A stretch of DNA of 64,000 nucleotides from Bdellovibrionales bacterium (GTDB lineage: Bacteria > Bdellovibrionota > UBA1018 > CAIMNF01). A model generated the notes under the pieces. That model saw nothing but the letters and a program-made list of their open reading frames with translations, did no database searches and was not told the DNA's origin. This document shows positions 1-8,566 of the stretch, one piece after another. Location: positions 166,429 to 230,428 of the forward strand of contig CANNBJ010000005.1 of assembly GCA_947502835.1 (NCBI GenBank), given 5' to 3'. Within the stretch, counting starts at the first letter, position 1. Each line of letters opens with the position of its first letter. Made by a program: the position numbers and the translations under genes.

Positions 1-103
1 ACTTGGCGGGAGCGGCCCTGCCTGGGTACTCAATAAGAAGGGCAAAAGAATGGAAATCAACATCAGGGCGTCCTTCCCGGCCGAGCCGATGGCTTCATTT
101 TAA
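1..103 (+). CDS. C-terminal fragment of an unidentified protein (cut by window start)
   Basis: The second reading frame is open from base 2 to a TAA at 101-103 and encodes 33 residues ending in MASF. It ends three bases before the convergent arginase gene, which suits a real gene end. No family can be named from so short a piece. Other frames in this interval close early. Confidence 0.45.
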   Translation, partial: LGGSGPAWVLNKKGKRMEINIRASFPAEPMASF

Positions 104-105
104 CG

Positions 106-1083
106 CTAATAAATCCGTTTTCCAAGCGCCGAACCGACGAGTTCGAGGCCGATCTCCACCGTGACATTGGTGTCTCCGCGGTGGGCTGGATCAACATACC
201 CGAGCCTCGGATTGATCTCAACCAGGTCCATTCCCACAAGTGCCCCGGTTTCAGAAACGCTCTCGGCGATGTAGTGGGCTTCACGGTAATTCAGTCCTCC
301 GCGCACGCGGGTGCCGGTACTTGGGGCGAAATGCGGATCGACCGAATCGATGTCATAGCTCAAATGAATCGGGCGCTTGCCGTTCTTGAACAGGATCTCA
401 AATGCGCGCTCCATCACGCCTCCGATGCCGTAGCGATCGACCTCGGTCATGGAAAACACATTTACGCCCCAGGATTTCATGAGGGAACGCTCCTCCGGAT
501 CGATTGAGCGGATGCCCACCAAAACGAGTTGATCGCGGGTAAGAAAGTTCTTGAGCCAATCAAAGCTCTTGATCTGATACCGCTGCATGAGACCCGTCAG
601 AAACGAAAGCGGCATTCCGTGAATGTTTCCGGAGGGCGAGGTTTCGGGAGTGTTGAAGTCTCCGTGCGCGTCCACCCAGATGACGCCGAGATCCGGGCGC
701 TCGAGCAATGCGCCGCCGATCGATCCGATCACAATGCTGTGATCTCCACCCAAAGTGAGAGTGAAGGATTTCTCTTTTGCGGAGTCCCTGGCAAGTCCCG
801 CGATTTCACGGCATGCGTCCCCGAGTTCGTTTGGAAACTTGATTTTTTGCCCCTGTTGGTGCGCAGGAAGATTTCCCACAGGAGAGTTCCACTTCAGGTC
901 ATGTGGGTCGACTTCGCTCACTTGCCCGATCGACCAGCCCAAGGAGCTGATCTGCTCAAGGAGTCCGTTTTGGATCAGGATGGACGGTGCCTCGTCGACA
1001 CCCTCCAGGGTTTGGCCCAGGGCCACGGGAGCTTGAATGAGGTTCAGGGTTTTAGAATTGAGAAAAGGGAGATCGGGGATCAT
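106..1083 (-). CDS. rocF: Arginase (ureohydrolase family)
   Basis: A 325-residue protein with the manganese-binding motifs of arginases: GGDHS near residue 112, DAHGDF near 138 and SYDIDSVDP near 242. The family hydrolyses arginine to ornithine and urea in the cytoplasm. Length and motif order fit arginase better than agmatinase, but the substrate is not proven by sequence alone. Its ATG overlaps the stop of the upstream SGNH protein gene (ATGA), so it is probably translated from the same message as the MBOAT/SGNH pair, an unusual partner for arginase. Confidence 0.85.
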   Translation of the reverse strand: MIPDLPFLNSKTLNLIQAPVALGQTLEGVDEAPSILIQNGLLEQISSLGWSIGQVSEVDPHDLKWNSPVGNLPAHQQGQKIKFPNELGDACREIAGLARDSAKEKSFTLTLGGDHSIVIGSIGGALLERPDLGVIWVDAHGDFNTPETSPSGNIHGMPLSFLTGLMQRYQIKSFDWLKNFLTRDQLVLVGIRSIDPEERSLMKSWGVNVFSMTEVDRYGIGGVMERAFEILFKNGKRPIHLSYDIDSVDPHFAPSTGTRVRGGLNYREAHYIAESVSETGALVGMDLVEINPRLGYVDPAHRGDTNVTVEIGLELVGSALGKRIY

Positions 1084-2123
1084 GGGTGTTGCTCCTTGTT
1101 TGGTTGGCTGTAAATCTCATCAGCCATCTTGATCATCACTTCTGAAGTGGTGTGCGTTCCATCCTGCCAGAAGCGATCGGTCTGGGTAATTCCGTAGTCT
1201 TGATACCGGGGATAACTGAAATTGTGCACGTGAATCGGTCCTCGTTCGTGCGATTTGAGAAAGTCAATCCACGCATCATACACTCCGGTAGTCACAAAGC
1301 GGGATTCAAAATAACGGAAGAAAAGCTCATGAAATGGCGACAGCACCACACGCAGTTCGACGCCGGGATGTTGTTCGATTTCCTGGATGATCTCACCGAA
1401 CAGCTCTCGGGCAAAGAGATCAAGTTCTTTCATCTCCGAGTAGAAGGAACTCATGGCGATGGCCGATGCCTTTACCCGGTTTTCAACCGTATCGCCGGTT
1501 TTCCCTCCAATCATGGATTGGGTGGTGGATCCGTCGGTGTGGTAGGCCGATGCCCACTTGCCCGCCAACGAGGCACGGTAATCTTTGAAGGTTCGAATGG
1601 CTCGATCGAGGACCATGAACGAAAAAAAATCATTGAACCGCTCTCCTGACTCTGGTTTGAGACGTGCCCAATGCCTTTTGTCGAGCCACTTGATCATCTC
1701 GTCCTGATAATAGACTGAGGTCTCGAGCTTTGGTTTGGAAAACTCGAAAAGGTCGGAGACATAGATGACTCGCTTGAGCGAAGGCTGAGTGGCCAGTGCA
1801 TGACGAAGCAGGATCAGGCGGAGGGGCAGACTTGCACCTCCCGAATTCGAAGCAAATGCGGTCACGCCGTAGCGTTCCATCAAAACCCGGGGTACAAAAA
1901 TCTCACTGGTCGAGGAACCGATCACGAGGTCTGTGACGCCCTTGGCCTCCTCGATTACCTTGAATCTTTTGTAGGCTTGATTCCGGTCGGAGATGAACTT
2001 GATCCGCCACTCAAAACCAAGATTTCGAAATGGATCGATCCAGCCGACGAATGCGACTCCCGCCAAAAGGAGGGTCGCCGTTGCAAATCCGAAGTGCATC
2101 ATGAATTTTGCGGGGTTTCTCAT
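1080..2123 (-). CDS. SGNH/AlgJ-like membrane-anchored partner of an MBOAT acyltransferase
   Basis: A 347-residue protein with one N-terminal membrane segment (about residues 10-28) and a long extracytoplasmic domain. An SGNH-type nucleophile motif is seen at IGSSTSE (about residue 68) and a DxxH catalytic motif at DGTHTTSE near the C-terminus. It lies 6 bases downstream of an MBOAT gene. The pair resembles AlgI/AlgJ or DltB/DltD, in which the MBOAT moves an acyl group across the membrane and the SGNH protein transfers it to a polymer. The acceptor cannot be read from the sequence. The gene overlaps arginase by 4 bases. Confidence 0.7.
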   Translation of the reverse strand: MRNPAKFMMHFGFATATLLLAGVAFVGWIDPFRNLGFEWRIKFISDRNQAYKRFKVIEEAKGVTDLVIGSSTSEIFVPRVLMERYGVTAFASNSGGASLPLRLILLRHALATQPSLKRVIYVSDLFEFSKPKLETSVYYQDEMIKWLDKRHWARLKPESGERFNDFFSFMVLDRAIRTFKDYRASLAGKWASAYHTDGSTTQSMIGGKTGDTVENRVKASAIAMSSFYSEMKELDLFARELFGEIIQEIEQHPGVELRVVLSPFHELFFRYFESRFVTTGVYDAWIDFLKSHERGPIHVHNFSYPRYQDYGITQTDRFWQDGTHTTSEVMIKMADEIYSQPNKEQHP

Positions 2124-2129
2124 GGCTCC

Positions 2130-3554
2130 TCAGAATTGAAAGTACAAAAAGGGCGATTTCTTTGAAAAAAAAGCAAGGCTGACCACAAACATAACTGCCA
2201 ATGCCCAGGCCATCCCGGGTCGTTTGATTCTTTCAAGATTCAGCTCGCTCGTATTGCGGGCGCCCCAAGTCAGGATCCCTGCCAAGACAAAAGCTGCGAT
2301 GAATCGATCACGAAATGCGGGCTCGAAGTGGTGCAAGGTGAACGAGGGGTGCAGGGTAAATAGCCTTGAAAGCCAGTCGAGAGCGAAATGCATGTCAGGC
2401 GAGCGAAAGAATACCCACCCCACAGTGACCGCAATGAAAGTGAGCGCCACTTTCACCGAAGCAAACGGAGCAGGTCCTTGTTGTGGGTTTTTCACGCCCC
2501 CGAAACGTCTCTCGAGAGCCAAGAGCAGTCCGTGATAGGCGCCCCAAAAGATGAATACCCAATTCGCTCCATGCCAAAGGCCGCCCAGAACCATGGTGAG
2601 GAAAAGGTTTCGGTAGGTTGCAAGGCTTCCTCCTCGATTTCCGCCGAGAGGAATGTAGAGGTAGTCCCGCAACCACTGGCTGAGCGAGATATGCCATCTT
2701 TGCCAGAATTCGGTGTTGGAGGAGGCTTGGTAGGGAGAGTTGAAGTTTTGCGGAAACCGGATGTTCATCATTCGCGCAAGTCCCACTGCCATGTCCGAAT
2801 ACCCTGAGAAATCAAAGTACAATTGGAAAGCGTACCCGAAAGCGCAGAGCCAGGCCTCAAGAGTGCTTAGCATGGAGAGAGTGTTCAACGCGGGATTGAC
2901 CCCGTCTGCAAGTCGATCCGCAATCAGGATCTTCTTTGCAAGACCGATGACAAACACGATCATTCCTTCCGCAAAATGGTCCGCATTGAATCTGCCTCGT
3001 GCCGGGTCTTCCAGCTGATGAACCAGCTCATTATGGCGAATGAGCGGTCCAGCCACGAGATGCGGGAAGAACGAAACAAATCCTGCGTAGGCAAGGAAGT
3101 CGCGATGCGGGCTGCAGCGACCGAGGTAGACATCGATCGTGTAGCTCAGGGAGATGAACGTGTAAAAAGAGATGCCAATCGGGAGAATGACATCCAGATG
3201 GAAAGCGGATGCCGGGGCAAAGTGCAACCATTTGGCGAGTTCGTAGGCGGATTCCACAAAAAAATTGCAATACTTGAAGTACCCGAGCACCCCGAGATTG
3301 ATTGCGATCGAAATCCAGAGCAATCGCTTTTTGGCCACAGCCTCCCGGCACTCATGGATCCGAATTCCAAGCACAAAATCAACCAAAGTTGAAAACAGGA
3401 GCAGTGCTGTGAACTTGTAATTCCAGAAACCATAGAAAATATAGCTTGCGGCAAGGACCATCAAGAGCCTTGCTTCCCGTTTCCGGATCATGAAATACAA
3501 GGTCAGTACGAGCGGAAGAAAAACAAAAATGAATTCGAACGAGTTGAAAAGCAT
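2130..3554 (-). CDS. MBOAT family O-acyltransferase (AlgI-like)
   Basis: A 474-residue polytopic membrane protein with many hydrophobic helices. Typical MBOAT/AlgI features are visible: PIGISFYTF near residue 125, the FNSPYQASSNTEFWQRWHISLSQWLRDYLYIPLGGNR block (about 268-304) and the catalytic histidine in GGLWHGANW (about 330). The family transfers acetyl or other acyl groups to secreted polysaccharides, teichoic acids or peptidoglycan. With the SGNH protein directly downstream it forms a typical two-component O-acylation module. Confidence 0.88.
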   Translation of the reverse strand: MLFNSFEFIFVFLPLVLTLYFMIRKREARLLMVLAASYIFYGFWNYKFTALLLFSTLVDFVLGIRIHECREAVAKKRLLWISIAINLGVLGYFKYCNFFVESAYELAKWLHFAPASAFHLDVILPIGISFYTFISLSYTIDVYLGRCSPHRDFLAYAGFVSFFPHLVAGPLIRHNELVHQLEDPARGRFNADHFAEGMIVFVIGLAKKILIADRLADGVNPALNTLSMLSTLEAWLCAFGYAFQLYFDFSGYSDMAVGLARMMNIRFPQNFNSPYQASSNTEFWQRWHISLSQWLRDYLYIPLGGNRGGSLATYRNLFLTMVLGGLWHGANWVFIFWGAYHGLLLALERRFGGVKNPQQGPAPFASVKVALTFIAVTVGWVFFRSPDMHFALDWLSRLFTLHPSFTLHHFEPAFRDRFIAAFVLAGILTWGARNTSELNLERIKRPGMAWALAVMFVVSLAFFSKKSPFLYFQF

Positions 3555-3572
3555 GAGAAGTGAAGGCTTCCC

Positions 3573-3998
3573 TCAGTTTCCGTGTTCGAGATGGCCGCAA
3601 GTTCGGTGCGTGCGCTGTTCGTTTTTCCAATCCTCCACGATGAACACAAAGGAGTCGGGCTTGTGTGATTCCGGGTTCATCCGGAGTACGAAAGCCTCCG
3701 CTCCGCTCGTGGTGCCCATGACGGATTGGAGCAGATCATGCGTGAAGTTCGCCGACAGGGCGTTCAAGTCCACCACGGGAGGATGCTGGAGCGTTCGCGA
3801 TTGGTTTGAGTACTCAATCATCACGCGCTCGTTGAGCGGATTTTTCACGCCGCCTTCAAAAGCGATTCCTTTCACTTCAAAAGAGCAGATCTCACCAGAG
3901 GAGGTGGATCCCCGGTAGGTGCCAAGCTCAAGGTGCGCAGATGCAGGAAGTGCGAAAAGGCTCAGTAAAAGAGGGAAGGATCGGATGAGGTTTTTCAT
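3573..3998 (-). CDS. Small secreted protein, unknown function
   Basis: I chose the ATG at 3998, not the longer upstream frame. It has GGAGAA seven bases upstream and begins a signal peptide (MKNLIRSFPLLLSLFALPASA). The mature part is about 120 residues with three cysteines, one near the N-terminus and two near the C-terminus. I do not recognise a family. It sits 18 bases upstream of the MBOAT gene on the same strand and may be co-transcribed with it. Confidence 0.65.
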   Translation of the reverse strand: MKNLIRSFPLLLSLFALPASAHLELGTYRGSTSSGEICSFEVKGIAFEGGVKNPLNERVMIEYSNQSRTLQHPPVVDLNALSANFTHDLLQSVMGTTSGAEAFVLRMNPESHKPDSFVFIVEDWKNEQRTHRTCGHLEHGN

Positions 3999-4060
3999 GG
4001 CGAATTCTCCGTTTCTGGATTCCAAGAGCCTTCCAGAAAGAGATCCACTTTGCAATCCTG

Positions 4061-4909
4061 TCATTCCGGATAAACGGATTTCAGCAAGGAACGATCGCCC
4101 GCACTGAGTCCGATTTTCCCTCCAAGGGCGAACAGGTTTCGGGTGTGGCAATAATTCATGATGGACTTCGAATCATAGCCCGAGCGGACCGCGCCCTTCA
4201 GTTCATAGAGATTTTCGATGTATTTTTTTGGTACGAGTGAAAAGGCCTGGTCCGGTCCCTTCTTCAGGTCATCCGCAAAGGGACTGCTCGCGCAATAGGG
4301 GTCGCGAAGGGCCTCGTCCCGATATGCGGAATGTTCGTGATGAAGGCCCGCGAGATGTCCGAATTCATGCAATGCCGTGAGGCTGATGGCCTCGTGATAG
4401 CCGATGGATTTCGACGAATAGATTTTTTCGGAGGGGATTTGAATCACAAGGGAGGGGAGTCCCGCATCCTCTTCTGGGTCGCGGCGCATGATTTCGCCCC
4501 GAAAGAGATCGATCACCGACATTCCAATCGATGTACCGCCTTCGATGATCTCATCAAAGGAGTCGACCGACTCAAGTGCCAGCACCGCGTCCGCATCCGG
4601 GCGGCCTCCTTGAGCCGGAATCCTGCATTTTTCAAAACCGGTAAAATGGATGCCCGTCTTTTCAGGAGTGAACTCGGCGTTGATCTTTTTCTCGATCACA
4701 TCCGAGAGCTCTGCAGAGTGAAAAAGGCGATTCTCATTGAAGTAGAGAGAATCGTCCAGGAGGTCAGGATTCTTTGTGAACTCGGCTGAATCAAGCCAGC
4801 AAACACGGACCTCGTTCTGGTCCCAGCGCGCGCCGGGTTCGAAGGCTCCCCCAAAAGCGGTCGGCAAAAAGGAGATCACAAAAAACAGAATCAGCGAAGC
4901 TGGCTTCAT
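4061..4909 (-). CDS. Secreted zinc metalloprotease, astacin-like (metzincin)
   Basis: A 282-residue protein with a signal peptide (about residues 1-20). The zinc-binding motif HEFGHLAGLHHEH lies at 181-193 and a Met-turn SIMNY at about 249-253. The HExxHxxGxxH plus SIMxY combination is that of metzincins and is closest to astacins (M12A). It probably degrades proteins in the periplasm or outside the cell. It may head the minus-strand group 4909-106, with a 62-base gap to the next gene. Confidence 0.75.
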   Translation of the reverse strand: MKPASLILFFVISFLPTAFGGAFEPGARWDQNEVRVCWLDSAEFTKNPDLLDDSLYFNENRLFHSAELSDVIEKKINAEFTPEKTGIHFTGFEKCRIPAQGGRPDADAVLALESVDSFDEIIEGGTSIGMSVIDLFRGEIMRRDPEEDAGLPSLVIQIPSEKIYSSKSIGYHEAISLTALHEFGHLAGLHHEHSAYRDEALRDPYCASSPFADDLKKGPDQAFSLVPKKYIENLYELKGAVRSGYDSKSIMNYCHTRNLFALGGKIGLSAGDRSLLKSVYPE

Positions 4910-5188
4910 GGGGCACAGGAATTACAAGCACGGTTCCCAGCGCTTGGTGACCGGATCGTAACAAGGAGAAGGATTCCAAGAACTTTCAGAAGGACCTGCT
5001 TTCTACGAGGAGGGAGGTTATCAGAAATGTTGCTGTGCGTCAATTAGAAAATTTACTCAGCCGAAACTGATTCTTGAGTGTGCCGGAGGGCAGTAGCTTG
5101 GCAATAGAATGAGTTGAAGCGTAGATGATCGAAGCCAAGCCGCAACGACGGAAACATTCATGAGCAAGTTCTTTCTGGGTCTCTCGAC

Positions 5189-5764
5189 TTAATGGTTTGC
5201 CGATACCCCGGAAGACGAATCGGGGTGCCATTTTTCCAGAATGACATTCTCGAGTCTTCGTTTGATCCCGATCGGGGAGTCGTAATCGGGTTGTTCTACC
5301 GTTCCACCCATTGAGTCTCGGGAACCGGCAAACACCAAACGCCCATCGATGAACACTTCCGTGTAGGGGAAAAACGGCACATCCCGACTAAAAGCGGGCT
5401 CGACTTTGAGCTTATCCGCACCCTTTCCATTAATCTCGATCTGCTCCACCCGCGCCCAATACCGAACACCATGAAGAATGACCGGAATTTTCCCTGTGAA
5501 ATAAGAAGGATTGGGAGAGGGCTCTAAAAACTTTTTATCGATCAAGGCATTTTTGATCCCCTGGCAGGGGTGACACCAAGTGGCCGAGGTGAATCGCAGC
5601 AATACATCTGGAAATTGGGTTTCACTATTTTTTTGGCGCTTAACTGCCTGAGTGAGTTCACTGATTGAATTGAATTCAATTTCCGATTGCATGCAAGTTT
5701 CGGCTTTTGCTCCGAAGGAGAACACTAAAAACAAGGTCAGGGTGAAAGTGTATAAAGTGTGCAT
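5189..5764 (-). CDS. Secreted thioredoxin-like protein with WCHPC motif
   Basis: A 191-residue protein with a signal peptide (about 1-21) and a thioredoxin-type active site, WCHPC, at residues 63-67 after a beta-strand (VLLRFTSAT). It is expected to act on disulfides or serve as a thiol-disulfide protein in the periplasm. The gene appears more AT-rich than most of the window. The 279 bases between its end and the metalloprotease start (4910-5188) hold nothing I can support. A short frame at 5040-5231 there has no ribosome binding site. Confidence 0.65.
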   Translation of the reverse strand: MHTLYTFTLTLFLVFSFGAKAETCMQSEIEFNSISELTQAVKRQKNSETQFPDVLLRFTSATWCHPCQGIKNALIDKKFLEPSPNPSYFTGKIPVILHGVRYWARVEQIEINGKGADKLKVEPAFSRDVPFFPYTEVFIDGRLVFAGSRDSMGGTVEQPDYDSPIGIKRRLENVILEKWHPDSSSGVSANH

Positions 5765-5848
5765 ATCCTCTCAGAGTGCAAAACCCATACCCTGAAAAAC
5801 GCAATCATTTCAGCCATAAATCCAGGAAAACTGTCTAAAATACACACA

Positions 5849-5876
5849 GTGACATTTGTTTTGAACGAGATATACT
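5849..5876 (+). promoter_or_regulatory. Probable sigma-70 promoter for the cysteine-rich secreted protein
   Basis: GTGACA (5849-5854) and TATACT (5871-5876) are separated by 16 bases and lie about 20 bases upstream of the start codon at 5896. A good ribosome binding site, AGGAGA, follows at 5885-5890. The position between two divergently transcribed genes fits a promoter. Confidence 0.45.
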
Positions 5877-5895
5877 GCTTCAATAGGAGATTGGA

Positions 5896-6267
5896 ATGAA
5901 ATCAATTAAATTAGTGTTGGCTTTAAGTTTAGGGTTGATGTCTTCGGCACAAGTAAAAGCGGGCGACAAGACTTTTTCGACTGGATGCAAAAGAAGCTGT
6001 AGCTGTCCTTCTGGGAGCAGTTACCAAAACTGTGAATGGGTTCAAACTGGTTCGAGTTTCCAATGTCAAGGGGGAACCCAGTATAATATTGTGGTGGGAG
6101 TAGTCGGGGCCTTGGACTGTCCCAAGCGCAACCGCAACCTCACCCTTTCCGCGTCACTCGATGAAAAAAAAGTAGTTGGCCAACAAGTATTCTGTTCTAA
6201 AGGTTCGGTTGCGGCCTATGACTCGGGTGGTGTCAGCGCGACTTGCTCTACCTTGAGAGCGAAGTAA
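5896..6267 (+). CDS. Small cysteine-rich secreted protein, unknown function
   Basis: A 123-residue protein with a clear signal peptide (MKSIKLVLALSLGLMSSAQVKA). The mature part contains eight cysteines, clustered near the front as C-KRS-C-S-C with others spread through it, which suggests a disulfide-stabilised exported protein. It has an AGGAGA ribosome binding site and its own probable promoter. I recognise no family. The divergent neighbour is a secreted thioredoxin-like protein, which could help fold it, but this is inference. Confidence 0.65.
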   Translation: MKSIKLVLALSLGLMSSAQVKAGDKTFSTGCKRSCSCPSGSSYQNCEWVQTGSSFQCQGGTQYNIVVGVVGALDCPKRNRNLTLSASLDEKKVVGQQVFCSKGSVAAYDSGGVSATCSTLRAK

Positions 6268-6545
6268 TCAGAGCGCGCCCGCTTCGCAGTTGGCACTCGA
6301 GGCCCGGCATGATCTTTCCAAATTCGCATGAAGGATTCCGAACTTGCTTCGGAATACTTTTGTGTTTTCACCAAGTCCCAAAAGAAGCGGGGATTAGCCC
6401 AGGGGATTTGGCAAGCTGGATTGACTTCCGGGGTCGGGCAATCCGGAATTGGCCGCAACTCCTTTGGTTTCAGAACCAAAACTTGAGGAGTCCATCACGG
6501 AACCCTCACAGTACTGCTCCCGTTCTTGGAATATCTTGCAGGCCC

Positions 6546-7874
6546 ATGAAGAAACGACTCGCCCTAAAAACCGTGGTGTTCGCGACTCTTATTTCATCTA
6601 TTTCAGGTTTTGCCCAAGACCTCGACTCCTCTGTCCGCATCCGTTCTGCGCCCTACAAGAGGCAATCCCTGGCCCGGGATCGAATGGATTCCGTCCAATG
6701 GGCCGCGGACACCGCCCTCAAGTCAAAATCATCCGACACCCTGAAGACCCTTTTTCAGGGACGGGGAAACGTCGACCCGAACCTCGGGTCCATCATCGCG
6801 CTCTTCGAAAAAGAGTCGGCCCTCGAAAGACACGTATTCTGGCTTGAACAACAGCTTGACTCGCTCAAGGCCGATGGCACGAAAAAGGAACTTCTGGTGA
6901 ATCAGAAGATCGCAAACCTGAATCACGAAATCGCGGCCCAGAAAAAGGCCTTGGCTGAGGCCAAACAAGCGAAAAAGGCACTCATGATTGCAAAGTACAG
7001 CGGCGCCTCGCTGACCGCAGTATCCCTGTACTTTCAGATCAAGAACATCCGCGATGCCATCGCGAGAGTGAAGATCAAGGAGCTCGATCTGGTAGCACGA
7101 CGCGAAACCATGGAACTCGACGCAACCAAGCTCGACATCCTGAATCGCAAGTACGAAAGAATGAGAACCAGTCTTGAGAGCTTGAAGTCCACCGAAAGCT
7201 CAACCGCTAAACAGATTGCTGCAGCAGAAGAAGCCATGATGGATGCAAAGAATGAACTCAATCAATGGCAGGACGTGATGAGACGGACTTCCCAGAAAAT
7301 TATCGATGCTGAGACCACGGCCCGAATTGATGCCCGCTCGATCTTCAGACAAAAACTCACGGTCGGAATCACCGCCATCGGAGCATTGGTGATCAGCCTT
7401 TTTGGAGACCGGATCGTCCTTGCGGTGAAGGAGTGGCTTGAAAGTGATGATCCGGCCGAGCAAGAAAAAGAAGCCCTGGAGTTCCTCCAGGACTGGCACA
7501 AGGTACACCCCCACTACCAGATGGCCTCACTTATCCCCCTCTACTCCAGGCATGAAGTGAGCCCTCAGCAAAAGGCTTCGGTCTTTTTCATGAGCTCCGA
7601 GGACCTCGGACTCAAGCCCGGGGTTTTTGAAAGAGCCCTTGCCCGGTACAAAAGTCTCGATGCCTATCACTACTCCCAACTCCAGGGCACGGCAGAAGCC
7701 CTCCTGGGTCAGACGATTCAAGGGCAAATGTGCGTGACCGCGAATCGCATCCTGAGTGAGGCCTTAACCGAGCACCAAACCCGGGACCGGGAGTGGCGGC
7801 TGAAGTACAATGTGGCCGCAGTGGATAACACCTTCGTAAAAACTTATCCCGTCACCCTTCTTCATTGCGATTGA
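6546..7874 (+). CDS. Secreted or membrane coiled-coil protein, unknown function
   Basis: The open frame begins at 6243, but the likely start is the ATG at 6546, which begins a signal peptide (MKKRLALKTVVFATLISSISGFA). This gives 442 residues. A long heptad-rich region rich in Glu, Lys and Ala (about residues 95-275) predicts a coiled coil, interrupted by a hydrophobic stretch near 138-155. A second hydrophobic stretch (about 270-295) may cross the membrane. A more globular C-terminal part follows. No family is recognised. Confidence 0.65.
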   Translation: MKKRLALKTVVFATLISSISGFAQDLDSSVRIRSAPYKRQSLARDRMDSVQWAADTALKSKSSDTLKTLFQGRGNVDPNLGSIIALFEKESALERHVFWLEQQLDSLKADGTKKELLVNQKIANLNHEIAAQKKALAEAKQAKKALMIAKYSGASLTAVSLYFQIKNIRDAIARVKIKELDLVARRETMELDATKLDILNRKYERMRTSLESLKSTESSTAKQIAAAEEAMMDAKNELNQWQDVMRRTSQKIIDAETTARIDARSIFRQKLTVGITAIGALVISLFGDRIVLAVKEWLESDDPAEQEKEALEFLQDWHKVHPHYQMASLIPLYSRHEVSPQQKASVFFMSSEDLGLKPGVFERALARYKSLDAYHYSQLQGTAEALLGQTIQGQMCVTANRILSEALTEHQTRDREWRLKYNVAAVDNTFVKTYPVTLLHCD

Positions 7875-7996
7875 TCCCCGGGATTCAGGGCTACGAAAAA
7901 TTTAACTTCTCCTTTAGCGAGGCAGGTCGTCCCTCACTCTTCGACCCTTGATTCGGCCATTTTGCAAACGCTCTAGTGCTTCCTGCTCTCTGAAGT

Positions 7997-8182
7997 TCAG
8001 AAGCGCAATTCGATGCCGCTCAAGAAATAGAGAATCGAGTTTTTCGAAGCGCCGCGGCTCGAATCAATCTCGACCGCGGCGTTTTGTCGTCCAAAGGTCA
8101 GTACAGGACGTAGGAAGATCTGGTTCGCGGTCTTCACAATAATTTGAACAATGTTCCGACCCTTCGTTCCCTTTTCCTTGTT
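7997..8182 (-). pseudogene. Decayed C-terminus of an outer-membrane beta-barrel protein
   Basis: On the minus strand an open stretch of 61 codons runs from after a TAG (8183-8185) to a TGA at 7997-7999. It has no usable start. Its end alternates polar and hydrophobic residues and finishes SILYFLSGIELRF, the pattern of a last beta-strand with the terminal Phe of barrel proteins. It lies beside the duplicated tRNA-Leu end, so it may be what remains of a gene cut by an insertion or deletion. The rest of 7875-8355 shows no gene. Confidence 0.35.
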
Positions 8183-8355
8183 CTAAGGAATGTAGAGTCG
8201 TTTGGTCTCAAATTCTTTCGTGTGAGTTTTTTCGGGCAAGAGGATCGGTCATTTAAATACTACCGACTGCGTCTGCTAGATGTTTGTTCCTGAAAGGGAA
8301 ACCTAAATTACCCACTACAAAGTGAGTAGAATCGTAGAATCTCGTGAGACTAGAA

Positions 8356-8376
8356 TGGTGCCCAGGACTGGACTCG
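8356..8376 (-). repeat. Exact 21-bp copy of the tRNA-Leu 3' end
   Basis: TGGTGCCCAGGACTGGACTCG occurs here and again at 8567-8587, where it forms the 3' end of tRNA-Leu (part of the T-arm, acceptor strand, discriminator A and CCA). The copies are in the same orientation, 211 bases apart, and the identity stops abruptly on both sides. It could be an attachment-site scar of an integrated element or an rtT-like repeat of the kind found after tyrT in E. coli. Confidence 0.8.
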
Positions 8377-8455
8377 TCTTCCGTTTCCTCGCCTCCCGCT
8401 CGGTCACTCCAGACCCAGCCTCCATTCCTAAGTCATGCATCCTGCACGACTTGCC

Positions 8456-8479
8456 GCGAACCGGGCAGTGCCCGTTCGC
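8456..8479. repeat. GC-rich inverted repeat between the two tRNA-Leu 3' ends
   Basis: The sequence from GCGAACCGGGCA to GTGCCCGTTCGC folds back on itself with one extra base. It could form a strong stem in either transcript, but no T-run follows. It sits in the 190-base segment between the two 21-bp copies, which has no gene I can support. Confidence 0.5.
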
Positions 8480-8522
8480 AGCCGGAATTACGGCTTCTCG
8501 TCCAGTCTGAGATCCGCAAATT

Positions 8523-8560
8523 AAAAAAGCCGGCATACCTTTTGGAATTCCGGCTTTTTT
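8523..8560 (-). terminator. Rho-independent terminator of the tRNA-Phe/tRNA-Leu unit (bidirectional)
   Basis: An 11-bp stem (AAAAAAGCCGG at 8523-8533 with CCGGCTTTTTT at 8550-8560) encloses a 16-base loop. It begins 7 bases downstream of the tRNA-Leu CCA end. T-runs occur on both strands, so it can stop transcription in both directions. Confidence 0.85.
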
Positions 8561-8566
8561 AATTTG

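Noticed and set aside
5040-5231. Minus-strand open frame (63 codons) after the thioredoxin-like gene
   Set aside because: Overlaps the end of the thioredoxin-like gene in another frame, has no ribosome binding site and no recognisable pattern.
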